Assembly: GCA_023053575.1 (NCBI GenBank)
Contig: JAKZAP010000006.1
Location: 16,005,280 to 16,069,279 of the forward strand
Direction of reading: 5' to 3'
DNA from: Branchinecta lynchi
Taxonomy: Eukaryota > Arthropoda > Branchiopoda > Anostraca > Branchinectidae
Length of the DNA stretch: 64,000 bases
Part shown: piece after piece, positions 54,546 through 64,000 of the stretch
How the letters are laid out: every line of letters starts with the position of its first letter
Position numbering within the stretch: position 1 is the stretch's first letter
Made by a program: the position numbers and the translations under genes
The notes under the pieces: model-generated
Told to the model about the DNA's origin: nothing
The model's input: only the letters and a program-made list of their open reading frames with translations
The model's database searches: none

Positions 54546-55741
54546 GATGGATGACTGGCGGCTCTTTCTCGATGCCCTGGTTGCCTCTGGCGGCACAGAA
54601 GGTACTAAGGTCTAAGGTACGGTAAATGAGTTCATTGGAAAGACACTTGAGGCTCCATGGAGGTAGGTTTCAGAGAAATCAGTCGAGGAATAAGCAAGAA
54701 CAAAAACTAATTCCGTCTACGTCTTTGGGTTTTCGTTTAATACTGAGGAGATACTCTAAGACAGATGTGCACCTCTCGGCTGGGTTGAGCAGTTCTTCTA
54801 GGTTTTGTTGTTTTGTTACTGAAAGCATTTGGTTACAAAAGAGATTACTAAAGTAACGATTTCAAAGAACAAATGGAAAGTCGGTGCTACACTCGTGTCC
54901 CGAGAAAAGATGGAAAAAGAAAAAGTACAAGACAACATAAGAGACTTGTAAACCCGTGACCAAACAAAGAAATCTAAAATTTCCTAACTAGGGGCACCAT
55001 GTAGGGAGGCTCAGGGATCGAGAACGCCCTGGAAAAACACATCTGATTGTACCCGCATCCGGATGTACACCAACGCATCTTATCGTATGATTCTAAATAC
55101 TTCCCCTTTTCGACCCTTTCAGGTGAAGAGCAAATTTATTCGTCGAAATCTTTCCCTGGTAACTAACACAACTGGTTTTACTAGGTCTTTTACTGGTTTG
55201 GAAATTTGTACCATTCAATATGCACTGATGCCTTGGTAGTGAAGGCGAGTGTCTCCTGTGAGCCTCCGTGCCTCGGGCCAGAGGCCGTACCACTACTGCT
55301 GGCCTCAGCCAGTCAGCAAGGCCACATCGCCTCCCGAGATTCTAACGCCTTCACTTGCTTTCGAAGAGAATTCTATTCATCGAAATCTTTCTCTAGTATA
55401 TTGGCTCACGTGTTTTTTTTCTGGTTCTTTTATTGATTTTGGAAAGTTTCCCTTCCAGGATCCCAGGGACGTAAAGAACGAAAACATTAGCTCTCGTCAG
55501 TACATTACCAAGGAGAAAGGTGTGATAGCCCTGTCACCTGCGGGCAGGAAAACAAACTAACGAAAAATCATTTCCCGAGAGGGCAAAGGGACACCATAGC
55601 AACGACAGCAGTAAAGAGATCAGTGACTAGACAAAAGAAGTTGGCGTTCTGCTTCCAACTGAGTGGGCGGTTCTTTTTTCTTTTCGTTCGGAAATGTTTA
55701 GAGGGCGCGAGGCGGCCAAACGCCAAATTACTCTGTCGTAA
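54546..55741. other. No gene seen
   Basis: Spacer between the inverted R1 copies. Overlapping frames at 55206-55560 contain no recognisable domain. TCATTCGTCGAAATCTTTCCCTGGTA (55137 on) and TTCATCGAAATCTTTCTCTAGTA (55376 on) form a weak direct repeat of about 240 bp. Confidence 0.3.
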
Positions 55742-56228
55742 GTGCAGTAAGTAAGTAAGTAATTTATTTATAACCCGCCGTTTTCAGAAAGCGGAGTAAA
55801 TGAAGAAAATAAATAAAACACATAAACATACACAAAAAGACACTTAATTTCAATCGTCGGCCAGGAAGCAGTGTAGAAGGTCGTGCGCTGGTTGGGTTCT
55901 GTTGTCAATGATTTTTGATAGCGACGAAGAAACATCCAAAAGGGTAACACTTGCATCTTGAATTTTGAACTTTTCCGTCAAAGTATGGTTATGGCATAAT
56001 TTCGACAAGTGGAGCAGGTGCTTTGCATATTTAAAATAACATGATCTCATCTTTTTTATCTCCTTCTTTCGCAGAACATGAGTGACACTAGAACGAAATA
56101 GTATAGAAGGAGCGCAAAAGGTGCTGTACAGTTTTCCCAAAGCTTTACGATTATAGCGCCCCCGGTTGGGGACGATGCGCCCATAGGCGGTACGGATTGA
56201 TCTAGAAACTTCTTGAACAATCGAGTAA
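55742..56228 (-). mobile_element. Non-LTR retrotransposon R1, inverted short copy
   Basis: It covers the last 490 bp of the same family as 53790-54545: the 3' tail GTAAGTAAGTAAGTAATTTA, the C-terminal frame CYFKYAKHLLHLSKLCHNHT and GCGCCCCCGGTTGGGG. It is over 90 percent identical to the plus copy by eye. It breaks off near 56228, beside a G run of 22. Confidence 0.85.
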
Positions 56229-56255
56229 ACATGAAGAAGTTTGTTTTATTCTGCA

Positions 56256-56277
56256 GGGGGGGGGGGGGGGGGGGGGG
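56256..56277 (+). repeat. G22 homopolymer followed by a CT repeat
   Basis: The longest G run in the window, followed at 56284-56294 by CTCTCTCTCTC. It could form a G-quadruplex; length may be affected by sequencing. Confidence 0.85.
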
Positions 56278-56295
56278 TCAACCTCTCTCTCTCTG

Positions 56296-56689
56296 AATGC
56301 TCTAATACATGTCTAGAAAGGAAACCTCATAATGAGCGTTTGTTCTGTCGTCTCGTTTTATGAGGTCTGGAAAGAATACGTCATACAGAGGGTTTCGTTT
56401 TATCGTGTTGTTTATTAGGTTGGGAAAGCTAAAGAGCAAAGACCTCGAGGCAACTGCGTAAGAAGTCCTGCATACCGTCTTGAGCATACGGCTAGTCCCT
56501 CCAGGAGCTGAAGAAGATAACAGATATTGAATTGAAAAGACTACCGGTGATAGTAAACAAATAAATACAGAAGCAAGGAATCTCGCTGCAGAACAGCTTT
56601 GAAAAGTCACAAACAAGGGAATTCTCATCTGCTTGCGAATTCAGAGCCGTCTAGCGGAAATTCGCTACATGATACTGCCGAAAGACAAA
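56296..56689. other. No gene seen
   Basis: A 108-codon minus frame at 56302-56628 (MRIPLFVTFQSCSAAR...) has no recognisable domain. Confidence 0.25.
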
Positions 56690-58285
56690 TGACTTATATT
56701 ACCTTAAAATTACCTTAAATTGCAGCTTGGAGCAAAATAAGGATTTCTCCTGTAGATTTGCTCCGTAGTTGACTCCGGCTGGCAGGTCCGTGTAACGATT
56801 TGACTTGTGGTTAGCTTCAAACATTGACAATTGCATCAACAGCATCCCAGTTCAACTTCCACTCGATGTCAGCCCACTCCTCATCAACGGATTTTTTGAA
56901 CGATTCAACTGTTTGGCAGTTAACTGTTTTTTCGGAGAGGGCATTCCAAAGGGGTATGGCTCTGGTAGAGAAGAACTGATGGCGTATTCTAGTTGAAGCG
57001 TGGGGTTTTTGGATCCTTCTACTATGTCCTCGGGTTTTAGTGGCTGGATTTGGTGAGAAGACATTGGAAGACTGGCTAGATTGGAGGATCTTGTAGGCCT
57101 GGATGACATCTCCTCTTTTTCGTCTGTATGTTAAAGTTGGGAGCTTCAACCTCTGCAATCGCACGTCATATGGGAGATCTTTCAAGCCATGGACCATTTT
57201 TGAGGCTCGCTTTTGCACACGCTCAAGAAGGAACTTATCCTTTTTGAAAGCAGGATTAGCCAGAACCATGCCGAACTCAACCCTCGGCCTGACCATAGAT
57301 TTGTACAGCTTGGATATAACAAGGGGGCTACGGCTTGTGAATGTCCGGCGGATAGTTCCCAGGGCCTGGTTTGCACGAGACGCAGAGTGCTTTGCATGCA
57401 GATCGAATTTCATTTTGTTGTCGATGATGACACCAAGGTCCCTCTCGTGTGTGACCGACTCCAGGTTTCGTCTAAGACCATGTTTATCGACCATTGAATA
57501 TTCGTTTTCTGGATTCTTACTGCCAATGTGTAGCACTTTGCATTTTTCAATGTTAAATTCAAGCAGCCAGGCGTGCGCCCAATCGGAAAGGCGATCTAGA
57601 TCATTCTGCATGGATGAGATCCTGGTAGCGTTTTCGACTGAGCCAATAAGCTTAGAATCGTCAGCATACAGGTTTATGTTGTTTTCAACCACCTTAGGGG
57701 CATCATTGAAATAGAGGTTGAAGAGGGTAGGTCCCAATTTGGTGCCTTGCGGTACTCCACTTGTAACTGGTTGGAGGCTTGAGAACACAGTGGTTTCAGT
57801 ATCAACGGCTATTTTGACTCTCTGTGTTCTATTGGTTAAAAATGCTTGTATCCAATCAACCACCTCTTCGTGTACCCCAGCTGCTTTCAATTTTTGGATA
57901 AGAAGCCTATGGCAGACCTTGTCGAAGGCTTTGGCCAGGTCAAGTAGGATGATATCTACTGGTAAACCTGTCTCTACCATCTGTGATACCCAGTTGTAAG
58001 CTTCAATGAGATTGGTTTCGACAGACCTTCCACTTCTGAATCCATGTTGGCTATCGGTGAGTATGTTATTCTTTTCGAAGTGTGCAATAACCGCTTCATT
58101 CACTATCCCTTCCAGTAGCTTGCTGACAACTGAAGTTATACTTATTGGCCGATAGTTTGCAGCTTCATCTTTCCTACCCTTTTTGTGAATTGGTGAAATG
58201 TTAGCTGTCTTCCAATCTGACGGCAGTGCTTTCCTCGATAGTGACAGCTTGAAAAGAGCGGCCAATGCAGGTGCTATGCAGGTGC
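56690..58285 (-). mobile_element. CR1/L2-like non-LTR retrotransposon, 5' truncated, RT frame open
   Basis: It consists of an open reverse transcriptase and C-terminal frame, a 3' untranslated region of about 115 bp, and a tail of AATTTAAGGTAA-type units at 56690-56722. The 5' break is near 58285, where GCACCTGCAT occurs twice. The endonuclease domain is missing. Confidence 0.85.
56817..58265 (-). CDS. Reverse transcriptase, CR1/L2/jockey group, N-terminally truncated
   Basis: This 482-codon frame covers most of a reverse transcriptase plus the C-terminal region. Motifs in order: DWKTANISPIHKKG and NYRPISITSV (fingers, residues 18-48), QHGFRSGRS, VDIILLDLAKAFDKVCH (motif A, first catalytic Asp), SGVPQGTKLGPTLFNLYFND (motif B), NLYADDSKL (motif C, catalytic box intact), GVIIDNKMKF, SMVRPRVEFGMV, LERVQKRASKMV and YRRKRGDVIQAYKIL, which is typical of CR1/L2-like elements. 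The frame has no stop or shift, so it is either young or a recent truncation product. It starts inside the domain and lacks the endonuclease, so it is probably not autonomous. The Met at 58265 is an internal one. Confidence 0.88.
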   Translation of the reverse strand: MAALFKLSLSRKALPSDWKTANISPIHKKGRKDEAANYRPISITSVVSKLLEGIVNEAVIAHFEKNNILTDSQHGFRSGRSVETNLIEAYNWVSQMVETGLPVDIILLDLAKAFDKVCHRLLIQKLKAAGVHEEVVDWIQAFLTNRTQRVKIAVDTETTVFSSLQPVTSGVPQGTKLGPTLFNLYFNDAPKVVENNINLYADDSKLIGSVENATRISSMQNDLDRLSDWAHAWLLEFNIEKCKVLHIGSKNPENEYSMVDKHGLRRNLESVTHERDLGVIIDNKMKFDLHAKHSASRANQALGTIRRTFTSRSPLVISKLYKSMVRPRVEFGMVLANPAFKKDKFLLERVQKRASKMVHGLKDLPYDVRLQRLKLPTLTYRRKRGDVIQAYKILQSSQSSNVFSPNPATKTRGHSRRIQKPHASTRIRHQFFSTRAIPLWNALSEKTVNCQTVESFKKSVDEEWADIEWKLNWDAVDAIVNV

Positions 58286-58289
58286 TATA

Positions 58290-61200
58290 TTATAAGCAGT
58301 ACACCTCTCGCGCCATTACGAGTCATCCCAAAATACGCCATTCAACATTTTTTTTTTCTATAAACATTGAGCAGCAGAAAGAGAAGTTCGGACCTGATAA
58401 ACCTGGAGCTGATTTCGTTCCCTCAGGGAGTTCTTTCCACTGAAAACTTTCTGGACGACTGTTGCTCAATGCGCGGACTTTTTAATTGCTTTCAGGAACA
58501 ATTAAGACAAGTGAGAACGAAAATCAAATCAAACATGAGATAGCTGAAGTAAATCTGAACGAATTAAATCCTACGACCCGTCTATTAAAGTGAATCGAAC
58601 TAAAGACAAAGAAGCGAGTTAAGTTGAGTCCGCCGATCAACAATTAACAACGATTAACGATTAACAATAGGTTACCCCATGCACTTGAAAACTTCGATCA
58701 ACAGAAATTTCGTACGGTACATTCTAACCTCTCTGACAAAACCACGCTGATTTTCTCACTTGCCGTGTTTTGCTACCTTCGATGAGTATCACGCTTCGAC
58801 GGTTGTCTGTGAGAAGTTTTTCTATCAGAAAAACCGATTATGTAAATTGTTTCCCTGTTTTCGCTACGAGTCAACGGGTCTCGGGAAAGGCTTAAAACAG
58901 CCAAACCGTGGGTTATTTTGTTGAAAGCACAGCATAGTTTTGAAGTATTCAAATATTCTAAAATACTGTAAGCTGAGGAGTAAATAGTGCGAGGGGTCCT
59001 TTAAGATTCTTCTGGCGTGTGCGTGTACGGATTTGCAGATGTTATCCTAATTCACACTGGTGTGACTTCGCGCAATATTCTGCGTTTTGCGAAGTACGTC
59101 ACACGTCTTAAACAAGCAACGCAAAACTCTGCATTTTGACGCAATGTCGGATGCGTTGTAAAATTTTAACTTGTCCTGGTCCGGGTTGGTTCTTTGACTG
59201 ACGGGGAGTCGTAGGCCCCTCAACAAGCCTGTCTCCGACTCTACTGCGGCTAGAGTGAAAACGGACGCGATTTTCGAGGAAAAGATGTACAAGAGAGACT
59301 TTTTTAATTTTTCAAGACTAACAGTTGCTCTACCTTTCTACGGAAGAAAACTTTGTAAGCCTTGGAACACAAAAATCTTTTGAGTCAACCTTAGTTCAAC
59401 CCGAAATGAACTAGACGACTTTGAAGTTTGATTAACATTGCGAAGTGAAGGATTTCCCCCAAGGTCTTGAGAGTAGTTCAAAGGTCACTCCCGAGGGCTG
59501 CTTTGTCCCCTGCAGGATAAAAGCTTTATGTATGTTGTGTCAGCGTGTCAGCGTGAACTTCGTGCAATTCTTCCGCACGTCGGCAAAGAAAATCGTGTCA
59601 CATATAACGTGGGCTGTCAACCAGTGGAAAGTTTACAAAAGGCGAGCTGCCACTCTACTCCCACTTTTGCTGCCATAAGAATCCCGTCCGGACAGAAACA
59701 CCAATAAGCGCCCACCGAACAGCATGAAAGAACTGAAATGCGATCGAATGCTTCCGCTAAGTTGTTACCGCCTGACGGTCGAACAGAAAGTCAAAACTTA
59801 CTACAATAGTCCCTTGCGGAATACGGTCAAGGATTCCAAGGCACAAGAAAGAAAAGTCTATCGAGCTTTCCCAGTGGGTCTGTTTCATTTACGCTGAAAA
59901 CAATCTCGCCATATAGCAAAAGTTTTGAAGAGTGGCAGTAATGAAAAGCGCCAAGTCCGAAGAGAATATGTTCGAACCACCAAGATCAAAGTCGACCAGA
60001 CTTTACCAACCATTTTCGCACTTGCGGTAGCTGCGCTGTTATTCCTCTATGGGCAATAATTGTTCGATACTCCTGTCTTTCCGGAATCTCGTCCAATTAA
60101 AAAGATAGCAGAAAGATTTCCTGATCTTCACAAAGAAAGTAAACTGGTGCCCTGGACCAGCTTTCTTTAAGCCTTACGACCGCTGGAACGGGACACAGAA
60201 GCTTCTTTCTGATTTGAGGCCCGGGGCCCTGAAACCTGATCTGCGGCTAGCTTTGTTGTCTTGACTAACGACAGAAATCCTCAATTCAGTAACCGTCAAA
60301 TAACTAATCAGCCGTTTCTGCCCTTTATTGAACGGAGACCCACTCTGGTCGCTCTTCTTCGCAATTTTCCGGTCTTAGAAAGCATTCCCCTGGGACAGGG
60401 GTCAGGACCTGTACAGAATCACATCCGATTTGTATACTAAACAGATGATTTACATATTATGGCCCAGCAATAGAGGTTTTAAACGAAACGAACTGCAGGC
60501 CATAATTCTACAACAGGTGCTAAAACGCTCAAGCACAGTCTGTGAAAAAGTAAATTAAGTTGTGGTATCAAATACAGTGAACGATACACTTAGTCATCAA
60601 TGTCCTGATTGACACTTCATTTGCTTATTCTGTTATTAAAAATAACATCGTAAGATAAAAGCCACAAGAGCGCCATCTCCCGCCATAAACACAAACCCCG
60701 CTTAAAGCTGACACACATGTCAGGCTAACTAAGAAAGACTACCTTTGAAACATCTCCGCAGTGACCTTAAAAACTTCCATGGTTTAACGCAGTGGCGGGA
60801 ACAAGCTGCCCCTGAACCAGATGGGTGTGGGGGTGGAATCCCTCGAAGGCATATCTAGACCCCAATGCGAATAACAACTGATGAACTAAACGGACGAAGG
60901 TGAGAACTCGCCTTTTTCGACAAATTGAATTATGAGTATATAATATCTGAGACAAATGTCTGCACTGTTTCTCCCTTTGCTTTCAAATTTTCGCCACACA
61001 GTGCGTCCAACTGAGAACTAGCTTTCGATATACTAGCTTACTTTAAACGGGATTATCTCCTAACTAGATAAAAGCGACTTATCGCGTTCTGTGCGCTCAG
61101 CTCTTCAACTTGGTATTGGTCATGGTTCCACAAAAAAAACAACAACGGTGGACTGGTCACATCACTTAAAAGGCTAAGCTACTTTGTGTTATTATGGACA

Positions 61201-61604
61201 TTGATCTAAACAGCCGCTTTCGAAGGAAATCAGCTTAGTAGTTAGTAATGAATAACTCACGAATACAGACAAGCTCATACATACAAGCTCATGAACAGAG
61301 TGGGAATAATGTCTGCACTTTCATTTAAAAATACACCGAAAAGCTTATCATTCCAGTCCGCCACAGACATACAGATAAGGTATTTCTGTCTGAATTCCCC
61401 GCGAGAAAAAACAAATCAGCTCCTATGCATTAACTGTCGCAATGTCTCCCAACAGTGAAAAGACACTACAAATTTAGCCCAAATTGACTATGCCAAAAAA
61501 GTTCGACTCTAACTGGTTTGTACCGTCAGTAACTCGAAATAAACCAATCACAAACGAGGAGGGGCTTAATTGTGGAAACAGGAAGACAAGACTGGTCCAG
61601 AGAG
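58290..61604. other. Apparently low-copy sequence without recognised genes
   Basis: The largest stretch free of the E, F, I and J families. It could hold upstream leader exons or control regions of the receptor, but no exon can be shown. Frames at 59047-59292 and 59445-59678 are unrecognised. At 60790-60870 a short minus-strand fragment of family G is seen (TGCCCCTGAACCAGATGGGTG, ATCTAGACCCCA). Confidence 0.35.
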
Positions 61605-62587
61605 AACAAGACCAAAGGTTTCGATGGGATCCCAGAAACCTAATAATTGATCCAGACAACTGCGAACGAACTACCATACTTGTCCAGAAAAGAAAAGAAA
61701 ATTCAGAAGCGAATTCACCGTATCTCTTATCCGTATAAAGAACATCCAATCAACTTCAAGTAAAACTTCTTATAAAAATAATCCTGTTTCAACCAGATTC
61801 CGAACGAACTATATTACCCGGTAAAAACAAATTGTCATATACAGATTCAGCATGTCTTCTTACTGTCTGTTTTCTTAATCTGTCATCTAATCAACTTCAA
61901 ATAAAACTTTTGATTTTAACAAGTTTTCCGGTTTCGGCCTGATTCCGGGCGAACAAGTTGTCCGAGCAGAAAATACTTTTTAAATAAGTGTTCAGCATGT
62001 CTTCTTACCCCTATATCGAACATCTAATCAACTTCTGATAAAACTTTTACTTTTAACAAACTTTCCGGTTTCGGCCGAATTCCGGGCGAACTTCTTGCTT
62101 TTAAAAGACTTTCCAGATTTTGCCGGATTCCGGGCTAACTACTTGTCCGGCGAAAAAACAGTTTTCACCATCGTGTTCAGCATGTCTTCTTACCCCTATA
62201 TCAAACGTCTAAGAAGCTTCATATAAAACTTTTACTTTTAACAAATTTTCCGGTTTTGGCCGGATTCCGAGCGTAGTACTTGTCCGATGACAAAATGGTT
62301 TCCATCATCGTGTTCAGCATGTCTTCTTACTCCACAATCAACTATCTCATCATTTGTTTAAAAATATTTAATTTGCCCCTTAATGTAAACCCCCTCCCCC
62401 ACCCCTAAATGTAGGGCTACAGAGCCCATCTACAAACTGACCTTACTCTTGACCCAAAGAGTCCTCACACCGAGTTATATCAAAATACCTTATTTCCTTC
62501 GAGAGTTATAGCGCACACAGACGGACAGACGGACAACTTTTGCGATGTCATAGGTATCCCTCCACTTACGTTTTAGGATCCCAAAAA
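61605..62587 (+). repeat. Family F element, complete
   Basis: Left end AACAAGACCAAAGGTTTCGA, short left region, five or six cores, CCCCCTCCCCCACCCC, the module GAGTTATATCAAAATACC, a short microsatellite ACGGACAGACGGACAAC, and right end TTACGTTTTAGGATCCCAAA. It is very similar to 43904-45128, with one fewer core and a shorter microsatellite. Confidence 0.9.
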
Positions 62588-62689
62588 GAATGAAAATAAC
62601 TATGAAAGGAAAGTCAAAAATAGGGGGCTTGGTGATGATACTTGCTGCTGAGATGGAAAATAGCGAAACAGTATGTCAGTTCTGCTTTA

Positions 62690-62870
62690 AGCTCTCCAAT
62701 GATTATAAGCCTGCGACTATATCCTCACGTTCCACCCTATCTCCTGTAGTAACTGTTGGTAGTTTTCTAGCGATTGACATACTTACACCAAATTACATGA
62801 ACTTTAGTCGAACAGGGAGTATAATTAATGAAACTACTAAAAATGAGTGCTGAATCATTTCCAAAACAAC
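62690..62870 (+). pseudogene. Decayed reverse transcriptase fragment related to 15844-16835
   Basis: TVGSFLAI...NYMNFSRTGSIINE aligns with TVGSSLAVNASKANYIIFSRTGRLLN in the Rex/CR1-like copy, and nucleotide identity is evident (ACTGTTGGTAGTTTTCTAGC, TTTAGTCGAACAGG). It is too short to show catalytic motifs. Confidence 0.65.
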
Positions 62871-63329
62871 ATTTTAATTAGATTTTGGGCACCAAAATAA
62901 AATACAAAATTAGAAACAAACGGAGCGAAACATGGAACAAATTAAACATGACTAACAAGAACAGAAAGGCTGTAACGTATTTTTTCTTGAGTCCGAGAGT
63001 TTCAAAGATATTTTCGGCAGCTTTTATTGTAAACCCAGGGGTCTGGTTTTGGACAAAAAGGATTCTGGCCTAAGAGCTTTTTTCATACCTTTCTCAAAAT
63101 GTACAGTATGACATGGCAGAAGGCAAAAAAAAGAGAATAAAGGTAACTTTTTATCGTCGTAAAAGCTCTTCTGTATGACGGGGGTTCTAGCCCAAGAACA
63201 TTTTTCATCTCCCTCGCAAAATCTACAGTATAATCACCAACACTTCTAGAGCGTCCAGTCTGAGAAGGCTTGGTGGTTAAAACGAAGGTTACTGATTAGT
63301 CTGCCTTGCGTCTAAAAGCACTCAAGATA
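62871..63329. other. No gene seen
   Basis: Two similar lines, ATTCTGGCCTAAGAGC..TTTCTCAAAATGTACAGTATGA (63061-63113) and GTTCTAGCCCAAGAAC..CTCGCAAAATCTACAGTATAA (63184-63234), form a diverged direct repeat about 120 bp apart. Confidence 0.35.
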
Positions 63330-63845
63330 GGGATCGACTAAAAAGAGACAAGGCACGGCACAACACGACTAAAAGAGGCACGAAAACAGAAAGGGCCCTT
63401 GAAAGCTCTTAGGCCAGAATCCCTAGACAATGTTCTAACGTGCCTTCTTTTAGGCTCTGGAGTTACGAACTCTCACTTACTTATCTACTTCTACTACTTG
63501 CTAACCCGATGAAAAATTTGTAGCCTGCGTAGTAGTATGGTAGTAGACGAAAACGTTGCATGTAATACTATGTAATAGCAAAAAATACTATCATTTAATG
63601 TGCCTCAGACTGGTCCAATCTTATGTAGTAATGTCCAGTAGCACCCTGCCTTGCCCTAGTAGCATCCAGTGCTGCATATAGTTGCATATAGCAGTATGCA
63701 GTAACACGGTAGCCTTGAAGTAGAAGCATGTAGTAGTATCGTTAGCACTGCATACAACTTTTTCGTACTACTTCATAGTCCTATTTTGAGATAGATTTTG
63801 CATCGTGCCTCCTGCGCCACGCCGTGCCTCTTTTTAGTTGATCCC
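63330..63845. mobile_element. Family I TIR element, long copy
   Basis: Ends GGGATCGACTAAAAAGAGAC and GTGCCTCTTTTTAGTTGATCCC match the other copies, but the interior is about 290 bp longer, with TAGTAGTATG and GTAGTA-rich sequence at 63525-63775. No transposase frame. Flanks TCAAGATA and TCAATAGA match only loosely. Confidence 0.8.
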
Positions 63846-64000
63846 TCAATAGAGAAGTTCTGACTCACCAAAATAAGGCTAGTAAATTCCAAATCTCCAA
63901 AATCAATCACGGGATTTCGCCGGTTATATCCTCAGGAACCATCTTCAGCGGAGTTTTGGTTAGATTATTTTCAAGACGGGAGCGCAAGGAAACTGCGGTT

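Noticed and set aside
57103..57714. 203-codon plus-strand frame
   Set aside because: Lies antisense within the reverse transcriptase at 56817-58265, whose motifs are clear; the plus frame has no recognisable domain.

Overview
The window reads as nuclear DNA of an ecdysozoan animal, most likely an arthropod. The only confident host gene is a muscarinic acetylcholine receptor on the minus strand whose sequence closely resembles arthropod A-type receptors (from memory of the family; no search was run). Three coding exons join in phase with consensus GT/AG sites: 43171-43637 (84 nt of 5' leader, then TM1 to TM3 and the D of DRY), 30759-30916 (RY, TM4, start of ECL2) and 13941-14133 (rest of ECL2, TM5, start of ICL3). 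Together they give residues 1-244. The introns between them are about 12.3 and 16.6 kb. TM6 and TM7 are not visible and probably lie beyond the left edge; the promoter and any upstream leader exons are not identified.

Most of the rest is repeats, many nested. Two large noncoding families dominate. Family F (about 1-1.7 kb) has a left end with AACAAGACCAAAGG, a unique region, tandem cores of about 135 bp, a GACGGACA microsatellite and a right end with the palindrome GGGATCCC. Family E (about 2.1-2.5 kb when near complete) has a left end with CAAGAGCTACGAGCTC, purine/pyrimidine-skewed cores with long G or C runs, a GACCGACAGACG microsatellite and a right end with a hairpin around GGCACTTG. This layout matches the pearl/Helentron-associated elements known from other invertebrates. 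Two further tandem families, G and H, lie at 39.5-40.9 and 20.1-21.1 kb.

DNA transposon remnants include hAT-type elements with 8-bp target duplications (22.2-23.8, 39.6-39.9 and 8.4-8.5 kb) and two terminal-inverted-repeat families, I and J, with 9-bp duplications. Non-LTR retrotransposons are mostly 5'-truncated: a CR1/L2-like copy with an open 482-codon frame (56.8-58.3 kb), a Rex/CR1-like copy (15.8-17.1 kb), an inverted pair of another family (53.8-54.5 and 55.7-56.2 kb), and a short copy with a perfect 15-bp target duplication (863-1680).

Several large inverted repeats stand out: 42650-43019, 48666-49837, 41353-41795 and 2624-2719. There is also a 326-bp duplication, identical as far as I could read it, at 35478-35803 and 37930-38255. 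No rRNA, CRISPR array or convincing tRNA gene was seen. Family letters (E-Q, R1) are local labels used only in this annotation.
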